From Maricaulis sp042095695 (GTDB taxonomy: Bacteria; Pseudomonadota; Alphaproteobacteria; Caulobacterales; Maricaulaceae), in the NCBI GenBank assembly GCA_042095695.1, contig JBELMP010000028.1, forward strand, positions 1 to 19,591: a stretch of DNA of 19,591 nt, given 5' to 3'. Position numbers and translations under genes: made by a program. A model generated the notes under the pieces. It saw only the letters and a program-made list of their open reading frames with translations. It did not search any database and was not told the DNA's origin. Below are positions 14,355-19,591 of the stretch, piece after piece (the first letter of the stretch is position 1; every line of letters begins with the position of its first letter).

Positions 14355-14972
14355 TTACTCGTCCAAAAGCGTGGTGAATGCGCGTATCGCTTCGGCGGCA
14401 CCGTCCTCATGCCCCCAGACCCCACCGGATACTGCGAGGAAATCGGCACCATTATCGATCAGCGGCCGAGCATTTGCGACCGTGATACCGCCAATGGCAA
14501 CACAAGGCAGTTCAAACAATTCGACCCACCAGCGCAGCAAATCCGGTTCAGCCCGGGTCGGCGCTGCCTTGGTCGATGTGGGATAGAAAGCGCCAAAGGC
14601 GACATAGTCCGCGCCGGCCTCCCCCGCTGTCATCGCCAGGTGTCGACTGTCATGGCAGGTCACACCGACCGTACGCGATTTGCCCATAATCGATCGCGCA
14701 TCCTTGATCCGTCCGTCCTGCTGACCAATATGAACGCCATCGCAGCCAAGTTCATCGGCGAGTTCCGGACTGTCATTCATGATCGCGGCGGTGCCGTGTT
14801 TCTGAGCACACGCGATCAGCGATGGCGCGAGCCGGCGTATCTCATCAACATCATGGTCTTTCAGACGCAGCTGAAGCGCGGCAACCGGGCCGGCGCTCAA
14901 AGCCGCATCAAGTGTCTGGAGAAACCCATCCTCAATGCGCGGCGGCGTGATCAGATAAAGCTGGCAGGTCAT
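14355..14972 (-). CDS. thiE: thiamine phosphate synthase
   Basis: Couples the thiazole phosphate and HMP pyrophosphate to make thiamine phosphate. The 205-residue TIM-barrel protein shows QLRLKD (34-39), MNDSPELADELGCDGVHIGQ (65-84), GVTCHDSRHLAMTAGEAGAD (103-122), FGAFYPTSTK (126-135, with the conserved Lys135), VAIGGIT (158-164) and the phosphate-binding VSGGVWG (181-187). The start matches homologues (LYLITP near the N-terminus), but no Shine-Dalgarno sequence is visible. No other thiamine gene is in the window and I see no TPP riboswitch in the 138 bases upstream. It is followed after 67 bases by the Sel1-repeat gene. Confidence 0.92.
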   Translation of the reverse strand: MTCQLYLITPPRIEDGFLQTLDAALSAGPVAALQLRLKDHDVDEIRRLAPSLIACAQKHGTAAIMNDSPELADELGCDGVHIGQQDGRIKDARSIMGKSRTVGVTCHDSRHLAMTAGEAGADYVAFGAFYPTSTKAAPTRAEPDLLRWWVELFELPCVAIGGITVANARPLIDNGADFLAVSGGVWGHEDGAAEAIRAFTTLLDE

Positions 14973-15110
14973 GCGGCGCTTTTGACTGAGTTTGGTCGGA
15001 AAAACCAGCCCTGGTCATCACGTGTTCATCTATGCGTCATCACCGAAAGATCATGCTAGATATGTCTGCGACGCGGCCAAATTCGCGTCCTTTTCTTCAA
15101 GAGGAATTCC

Positions 15111-15545
15111 ATGTCGATCAAAATGCTTGCCGCCGCCGTGCTCGCTGCGGCCTCCACCTCCGGCGCTGTTATCGCGCAGGACTGGACCCTTAATCCCACT
15201 TTCGGCTCAACCGCGCTGAATTCCGGATTTCTGCCAGATCCGTTTAATGTCTCACTGACGGCCGGCGGCAGCCTGGATGCAGCAAGCGTCGGATGCATGG
15301 GATCAATCGCCAACGCCCCGGACTATCGTATGCAATGGGGTGGTGGACGCGTCACGATCGGCGCGAATTCATCCTCCGACACGACGCTGGTTGTGAACGC
15401 GCCTGATGGTTCCTGGTATTGCTCGGATGACGTCAACGGATTCAATCCGGCCCTCGTCTTCAACCAGTCCGGCCAGTTCGATATCTGGGTTGGCGTCTAT
15501 AATGGCGGCACCGCCTCGGCGACCCTTTACTTCACCGAGTTCTAG
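15111..15545 (+). CDS. small secreted protein of unknown function
   Basis: A 144-residue protein with a clear signal peptide (MSIKMLAAAVLAAASTSGAVIA, likely cleavage after residue 22), leaving a mature form of about 120 residues. The mature part is rich in Ser, Gly, Asn, Asp and aromatics and is predicted to be a beta-sandwich. It has two cysteines (62 and 104) that could form a disulfide. Recognisable segments are VVNAPDGSWYCSDD (94-107) and GQFDIWVGVYNGG (121-133). Similar small proteins in Alphaproteobacteria are sometimes labelled peptidase S1, but I see no catalytic triad and no enzymatic motif. AGAGGA precedes the ATG at good spacing and a strong terminator follows, so it is monocistronic. 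Function unknown. Confidence 0.85.
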   Translation: MSIKMLAAAVLAAASTSGAVIAQDWTLNPTFGSTALNSGFLPDPFNVSLTAGGSLDAASVGCMGSIANAPDYRMQWGGGRVTIGANSSSDTTLVVNAPDGSWYCSDDVNGFNPALVFNQSGQFDIWVGVYNGGTASATLYFTEF

Positions 15546-15564
15546 CCTTCACCCCGCGCTATGA

Positions 15565-15592
15565 AAAAGGCCCGCCAGTCGGCGGGCCTTTT
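15565..15592. terminator. bidirectional intrinsic terminator
   Basis: Perfect 12-bp inverted repeat AAAAGGCCCGCC/GGCGGGCCTTTT with loop AGTC, between the convergent secreted-protein and aldolase genes. T runs flank it on both strands. Confidence 0.93.
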
Positions 15593-15617
15593 ACGTTTCG
15601 ACGCTGAGGTCTGAGGC

Positions 15618-16655
15618 TTAAGCCAGCTCTTTTTCCATCGCCGCTTCCCATTCTCCCAGGGCGGCAAGGCCATTCATCTTGGAGCGATGGTTGAAAGCGG
15701 CCTGGCCGGCAGCAATATTTTCGGCCTTCCCGGCCCAGGCCGACAAGGGCGCCGCCTGCAGGGCACGTCCATAAGAGAAAGTGAGCGGCCAGGGCAGGTC
15801 ATAGGCGGCATTCATCGCATTGAGGTGGGCCGTAGCCTCCTCATCACTCTGACCACCCGAGAGGAAGGCAATGCCCGGAACAGCTGCCGGTACGCAATTT
15901 GCCAGACACTGAACCGTCATGTCAGCGACTTCCTCAATTCCGGCGCGGTCAGAGCCCGTCGTCCCGGAGATGACCATGTTCGGCTTGAGAATAGTGCCCT
16001 CGAGGACAACGCCCTGATCGAAGAGTTCGCGGTAAAGCGTTTTCAGAGCGAATTCGGTCACTTCATAGCAGCGCTCAATCGAGTGATCGCCATCCATGAT
16101 GACTTCCGGCTCGACGATTGGAACGATCGAAGCTTCCTGACACAGGGCCGCATAACGCGCGAGGGCGTGCATATTCGTATTGATGCAATACTGGCTGGGA
16201 ATGCTGTCATCGCTATTCCCACCAATATTGATCACGGCGCGCCATTTGGCGAAACGCGCGCCAAGATCGAAATAATCCGCCAGACGATCACGCAGCCCAT
16301 CCAGGCCCTCGGTGATGGTTTCGCCATCAGCACCAGCGAGCGGCTTGGCACCGCTGTCCACCTTGATGCCCGGAATTGAACCTGCATCCTGGATCAGCTT
16401 GGTCAGCGGGGTCCCATCGGCAGCGCTCTGACGAATGGTCTCATCATAGAGGATGACGCCGGAGATGCGTTCGGACATGGCCGGCTCGGTACGAAACAGC
16501 ATCTCGCGCCAGTCGCGGCGATTGTCCGGCGTTGATTCAAGATTGATGGAATTAAACCGCTTGGCAATTGTGCCGGTGGATTCGTCCGCCGCCAGAATAC
16601 CCTTGCCAGGCGCCACCATGGCACAGGCGGTTTCATTGAGAAGATCGAGATCCAT
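15618..16655 (-). CDS. fda: class I fructose-bisphosphate aldolase
   Basis: Interconverts fructose 1,6-bisphosphate with DHAP and glyceraldehyde 3-phosphate through a Schiff base, without metal. The product is 345 residues from this start. It has the Schiff-base lysine in LEGTILKPNMV (about 218-228), GKGILAADEST near the N-terminus, FAKWRAVI (about 135-142), IVEPEV with its catalytic glutamates (about 180-185), and LSGGQSDEEAT near residue 265. Two starts compete: ATG at 16664 (MKLMDLD) directly abuts GGGG, while ATG at 16655 (MDLDLLN) has the same GGGG nine bases upstream, so I chose the latter. A putative -10 just upstream implies a very short leader. It is third in the gap-pgk-fda order, 177 bases after pgk. 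Confidence 0.94.
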   Translation of the reverse strand: MDLDLLNETACAMVAPGKGILAADESTGTIAKRFNSINLESTPDNRRDWREMLFRTEPAMSERISGVILYDETIRQSAADGTPLTKLIQDAGSIPGIKVDSGAKPLAGADGETITEGLDGLRDRLADYFDLGARFAKWRAVINIGGNSDDSIPSQYCINTNMHALARYAALCQEASIVPIVEPEVIMDGDHSIERCYEVTEFALKTLYRELFDQGVVLEGTILKPNMVISGTTGSDRAGIEEVADMTVQCLANCVPAAVPGIAFLSGGQSDEEATAHLNAMNAAYDLPWPLTFSYGRALQAAPLSAWAGKAENIAAGQAAFNHRSKMNGLAALGEWEAAMEKELA

Positions 16656-16673
16656 AAGCTTCATCCCCAGTCT

Positions 16674-16704
16674 ATATAGCGGCCGCGCCGCGCTTCCATG
16701 TCAG
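16674..16704 (-). promoter_or_regulatory. putative aldolase promoter
   Basis: On the minus strand GCTATATAG gives a good -10 (CTATAT, 16679-16674). A possible -35 CTGACA (16704-16699) is 19 bases upstream, longer than ideal. Transcription would begin near 16667, so the message would have a leader of about 12 bases or almost none, depending on the start codon. Confidence 0.38.
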
Positions 16705-16786
16705 AGCCCTGACCCTGATATGAGCCAAGTCCTAACGCGAGTCTGTGACACAAGAATATCGCCCGCCGATTTCCGGGGCACATTCC

Positions 16787-16802
16787 GTGTTACCGATAAC
16801 AC
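16787..16802. promoter_or_regulatory. candidate LacI/GntR-type operator between pgk and aldolase genes
   Basis: Perfect inverted repeat GTGTTA-CCGA-TAACAC. The 6-4-6 form closely resembles the ATGTTA-N4-TAACAT operator type known for the E. coli LacI-family gluconate repressor. It lies about 108 bases upstream of the putative aldolase -10 and 31 bases downstream of the pgk stop. A GC-imperfect hairpin (16803-16818) with T run on the plus strand lies beside it. Confidence 0.4.
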
Positions 16803-16832
16803 GCCCGCTATTGCAGGCTTTTTACTTATACG

Positions 16833-18044
16833 TCAAGCAACGGTCTCGACGGACTTCGTCAAAACCGACACACCCGGCAGTGCCTTGCCCTCCATCCACT
16901 CCAGGAAAGCACCGCCCGCCGTAGAGATGAAGGTGAAGTCCTCGGAGACTTCAGCCTGGTTCAGCGCCGCGACTGTATCACCACCGCCTGCGACCGCCAC
17001 CAGCGCACCGGACTTGCTCAATGCCGCCACCTGCTTGGCCGCGGCCACCGTTGCAGCGTGGAAGGGCGGCGTTTCAAACGCGCCCAGCGGTCCATTCCAG
17101 ATCACAGTCTTGGCATCTTCCAGGACAAGCGCCAGCGCCGTCACTGTCGCCGGGCCACAATCGAGGATCATCTCACCATCTTGAACATCGGTGACCGGCG
17201 CTAGCCGGGTTTGCGCATCCGGCTTGAATTCCGTCGCCAAGACCACATCGCTGGGCAGCAATAGCTTGCAACCGCTTTCCTCGGCATTGGCAAGGATCAT
17301 CCGCGCGGTATCGGCAAGGTCCTGCTCGCACAAGGACGCAGCGACATCAATGCCCTGCGCGTGCAGCAAGGTATTCGCCATGCCACCGCCGACAAACAGC
17401 GCATCGACCTTCTTTACGAGGTTCTGCAGGAGGTCGATCTTGGTCGAGACCTTGGCGCCGCCAACGATCGCAACGACAGGACGTTTCGGTGCCTCCAAGG
17501 CGGCAACCAGATGATCGATCTCGCGCTGCATTGCCAGACCGGCATAGGCCGGCAGGCTCTGAGCCACACCTTCCGTCGAGCCATGGGCCCGATGCGCGGC
17601 GGAAAAGGCATCATTCACATACAGATCACCAAGCCTCGCCAGCGCCTGGACAAAAGCGGGATCATTTTTCTCTTCGCCGGGCTCGAAGCGCGTGTTTTGC
17701 AATAGCAGCACATCGCCATTGAACATGTCCGCGATCGCGGCGCGCGCATCTTCGCCCACCGTATCATCGACAAACATCACTTCCGAGCCGAGCAAATCTG
17801 CTAGCGGCTGACCGACGGGCTCCAGGCTCATATCGGCATGGCGCTCGCCTTTGGGGCGACCAAAATGCGCCAGCAAAATCGTCTTCGCGCCCTGATCCTG
17901 CAAGTATTCGATGGTCGGCAGCGCAGCCTTGAGGCGCGTGTCATCGCTGACGGCGCCATCTTTCATCGGCACGTTGAAATCAACCCGGACAAGGACGCGC
18001 TTGCCGGCGAGCTCTGCATCCTGAATGCGACGTATCTCGGTCAT
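16833..18044 (-). CDS. pgk: phosphoglycerate kinase
   Basis: Transfers phosphate between 1,3-bisphosphoglycerate and ADP. The 403-residue product is full length with both domains: RVDFNVP (20-26), HFGRPKGE (60-67), NTRFEPGEEKNDPAF, the hinge and nucleotide region GGAKVSTKIDLLQNL, and the C-terminal IWNGPLGAFE and AGGGDTVAAL motifs. The ATG at 18044 has AGGAAGAG upstream; the longer frame to 18092 would overlap gap and is not family-like. The gap stop is 25 bases upstream, so gap and pgk form an operon. Confidence 0.96.
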   Translation of the reverse strand: MTEIRRIQDAELAGKRVLVRVDFNVPMKDGAVSDDTRLKAALPTIEYLQDQGAKTILLAHFGRPKGERHADMSLEPVGQPLADLLGSEVMFVDDTVGEDARAAIADMFNGDVLLLQNTRFEPGEEKNDPAFVQALARLGDLYVNDAFSAAHRAHGSTEGVAQSLPAYAGLAMQREIDHLVAALEAPKRPVVAIVGGAKVSTKIDLLQNLVKKVDALFVGGGMANTLLHAQGIDVAASLCEQDLADTARMILANAEESGCKLLLPSDVVLATEFKPDAQTRLAPVTDVQDGEMILDCGPATVTALALVLEDAKTVIWNGPLGAFETPPFHAATVAAAKQVAALSKSGALVAVAGGGDTVAALNQAEVSEDFTFISTAGGAFLEWMEGKALPGVSVLTKSVETVA

Positions 18045-18069
18045 GCCCAACTCTTCCTGACGTGAAGGA

Positions 18070-19080
18070 TTACAGATGTTTGCCCATTTCAACGGTGGTA
18101 TCGATCATGCGGCAGGCAAAGCCCCATTCATTGTCATACCAGGTCATCACGCGGGCCAGACGTTCGTCGATCACCTTGATCTTGTCGATGGCGACGATCG
18201 AAGACCGGCTATCATGATTATAGTCGATGGAAACAAGGGGAATGCTGTCATAGCCCAGCACACCCTTCATCGGGCCATCCGCTGCAGCCTTGATCGCCGC
18301 GGCCAATTCTTCCTGCGACGTCGCCTTGCCCGGCGTGAAGACCAGATCGATCAGCGAGACATTCGGGGTTGGAACACGAACAGCAGCACCATCCAGCTTG
18401 CCGACCAGCTCGGGCAGAACAAGGCCAACGGCCTTGGCCGCGCCGGTCGAGGTCGGAACCATAGACATGGCCGCAGCGCGGGCGCGATGCAGATCCTTGT
18501 GATTGCGGTCAAGCGTCGGCTGATCGCCGGTATAGGCATGGATCGTCGTCATGTGACCACGCTCGATCCCGACAACATCATTCAGAACTTTGGCAACCGG
18601 GGCGAGACCGTTCGTCGTGCATGAGGCATTGGAGACGATGATGTCCTCAGCCGTCAGCTCATGCTGATTGACACCATACACAATGGTCTTGTCGGCATTC
18701 TTGGCCGGCGCCGAGCACAGGACGCGTTTCGCGCCGGCTTCGATATGCGCCATGGACGCCTCTTTGGAATTGAAGGCCCCGGTACACTCCAGGACAATAT
18801 CAATGCCCAGATCTGCCCAGGGCAGCTCTGCCGGGTTTCGGTTGGCGACCTTCTGGATTTTGCCGAAACCGGCATCAATCCAGTCATCCCCGATCTCGAT
18901 CTCGCCGGGATAACGCCCGTGAACGCTATCATATTTCAGGAGGTGTGCATTCGTCTCCGGAGTGCCGCTGTCATTGATGGCGACGATTTCGACCTCATCC
19001 CAGCGCTTTTCTTCCAGAACCGCCCGCAATGCCAAACGGCCGATGCGGCCAAAACCGGTGATCGCTACGCGAAGGGCCAT
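18070..19080 (-). CDS. gap: type I glyceraldehyde-3-phosphate dehydrogenase
   Basis: Oxidises glyceraldehyde 3-phosphate to 1,3-bisphosphoglycerate. The 336-residue product has GFGRIGR (9-15), AINDSG with Asp37 (34-39; an acidic residue here favours NAD), the active site NASCTTNGLAPVAKVL with Cys154, His181 in HAYTGDQPTLD, and WYDNEWGFACRM near the end. The start at 19080 is fixed by the strong ribosome-binding site AAAGGAGAG and by family alignment. It is the first gene of the gap-pgk operon; its promoter must lie within 19081-19215, where I could not define convincing boxes. Confidence 0.97.
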   Translation of the reverse strand: MALRVAITGFGRIGRLALRAVLEEKRWDEVEIVAINDSGTPETNAHLLKYDSVHGRYPGEIEIGDDWIDAGFGKIQKVANRNPAELPWADLGIDIVLECTGAFNSKEASMAHIEAGAKRVLCSAPAKNADKTIVYGVNQHELTAEDIIVSNASCTTNGLAPVAKVLNDVVGIERGHMTTIHAYTGDQPTLDRNHKDLHRARAAAMSMVPTSTGAAKAVGLVLPELVGKLDGAAVRVPTPNVSLIDLVFTPGKATSQEELAAAIKAAADGPMKGVLGYDSIPLVSIDYNHDSRSSIVAIDKIKVIDERLARVMTWYDNEWGFACRMIDTTVEMGKHL

Positions 19081-19400
19081 ACTCGTCTCTCCTTTATGAG
19101 CGGCAGCCAAACAGGGTCGCGAGACCGCCAATTCGCGCGCGTGATAACGCCAAAGCTAACAAGGGTCTATACGCGTTGCGGGGAATTCTCTCTTGTGAAC
19201 GCTAACGCGGAAAACTAATCGCAGTTTGCGCCAGGATACGGCAGCACATTGCCGATGATGGCGAGACGACACCACCCTGATTGACCTATAGGGCAGGTCT
19301 GCGCTCCATCGGGTCGCAGGCCGAAGACTTGAAAAGCCCCGGCGTGCCTGCGAGAAGGTACCAGAAAATTAGGGACCGCCTTCGGCAGGCGTGGAATATG
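19081..19400. other. 320-base divergent intergenic region between gap and sqdB
   Basis: No credible coding frame. A minus-strand open frame at 19215-19553 runs antisense through the start of sqdB and is a shadow. The stretch must contain promoters for gap (minus) and sqdB (plus). It includes an 8-bp inverted repeat TCGCAGGC...GCCTGCGA with a 24-base loop (19314-19353), and GGGGAATTCTCTC (about 19180) resembling GGAATTCT sequences in two other intergenic regions of the window. Confidence 0.6.
19314..19353 (+). repeat. 8-bp inverted repeat in sqdB leader
   Basis: TCGCAGGC (19314-19321) and GCCTGCGA (19346-19353) are perfectly complementary across a 24-base loop, ending 48 bases before the sqdB start. 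It could be a structured 5' leader or an operator pair. No T run follows, so it is not an intrinsic terminator. Confidence 0.4.
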
Positions 19401-19591
19401 ATGAAAGTAATCGTACTGGGCGGGGACGGCTTTTGCGGCTGGCCCACGGCACTTCACCTCTCCAATCTCGGCCATGACATCGTCATTGTCGACAATCTCT
19501 CGCGTCGCAAAATCGATGTCGAGCTGGAAGTCGAGAGCCTTACACCCATCCAACCCATGTCGGAGCGCCTGGCTGCCTGGAAAGAAGTGTC
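19401..19591 (+). CDS. sqdB: UDP-sulfoquinovose synthase SqdB (5' part, cut by window edge)
   Basis: Makes UDP-sulfoquinovose from UDP-glucose and sulfite, the head-group donor for the sulfolipid SQDG. Only 63 codons are visible, but they are diagnostic: MKVIVLGGDGFCGWPTALHL (1-20) is the Rossmann nucleotide loop in its SqdB-specific form (GGDG-CGW). VDNLSRRKIDVELEVESLTP (33-52) and the IQPMSERLAAWKE segment follow. Two ATG codons are adjacent (19398 and 19401); the second is preferred because GTGGA lies five bases upstream and homologues start MKVIV or MRVIV. It is divergent from gap. Catalytic Tyr/Lys and the rest of the protein lie beyond the window. Confidence 0.92.
   Translation, partial: MKVIVLGGDGFCGWPTALHLSNLGHDIVIVDNLSRRKIDVELEVESLTPIQPMSERLAAWKEV

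Noticed and set aside
13109..14377. 422-residue plus-strand open frame
   Set aside because: It is exactly antisense to the Sel1-repeat gene, whose repeats are clear; the antisense product has no family features and reflects GC-rich codon bias.
14973..15110. TPP riboswitch upstream of thiE
   Set aside because: I looked for the conserved CUGAGA and following helix motifs on the minus strand and did not find them.
16803..16822. Terminator between pgk and the aldolase gene
   Set aside because: The hairpin GCCCGC-TATT-GCAGGC has a mismatch and its T run is on the plus strand, the wrong direction for pgk, with no plus-strand gene upstream.
19215..19553. 112-residue minus-strand open frame at the right edge
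   Set aside because: Overlaps the diagnostic N-terminus of SqdB on the other strand and lacks motifs or a good ribosome-binding site.
1..19591. CRISPR array, insertion sequence, prophage or tRNA gene
   Set aside because: No regularly spaced direct repeats, transposase or integrase-like products, long terminal inverted repeats or cloverleaf sequences were seen.

Overview
This window looks like ordinary chromosome of a marine, stalked-type alphaproteobacterium, most likely Maricaulales/Hyphomonadaceae (Maricaulis- or Oceanicaulis-like). The evidence is GC-rich coding sequence, the alphaproteobacterial families DUF465, DUF1013 (TrcR), DUF1192 and DUF1465 (RcdA), a cysteine-free ribosomal protein bL31, and a UDP-sulfoquinovose synthase gene at the right edge. 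I see no insertion sequence, prophage, CRISPR array, tRNA or rRNA. Almost all of the sequence is accounted for by intact genes of recognisable families. The species assignment is inferred from gene content only.

Layout. 1-1586: purE and purK on the minus strand (purine synthesis; purK loses only its last few codons). 1745-2482: a small cytoplasmic diguanylate cyclase. 2512-3798: the flavin prenyltransferase gene ubiX between two paralogous DUF465 genes, then a strong terminator. 3902-5642: an exported TPR protein and a short-chain dehydrogenase. 5693-8636: a block rich in cell-cycle genes, with a TrcR-like regulator (DUF1013), a PIG3-type quinone oxidoreductase, DUF1192, the ClpXP adaptor RcdA, and rpmE. 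8842-10844: a MotA/TolQ-like and MotB/OmpA-like proton-channel pair. 11056-14972: an azoreductase facing a minus-strand run of thiE, a Sel1-repeat protein, efp and an inositol monophosphatase. 15111-15545: a small secreted protein. 15618-19080: gap, pgk and class I aldolase, in that transcription order. 19401-end: the start of sqdB.

How the genes work together. gap, pgk and the aldolase form a central-carbon cluster. The aldolase appears to have its own promoter, and a perfect 6-4-6 inverted repeat of LacI/GntR-operator type lies upstream of it. The MotA/MotB-like pair is translationally spaced as one unit and probably forms an envelope machine driven by the ion gradient and anchored to peptidoglycan. 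rcdA and trcR connect the middle block to the Caulobacter-type cell cycle.

I did not find a convincing undescribed multi-gene system. The best leads are the uncharacterised proton-channel pair, the candidate operators upstream of the aldolase and azoreductase genes, a recurring intergenic TTGACCTCGCC motif, and the small secreted protein.
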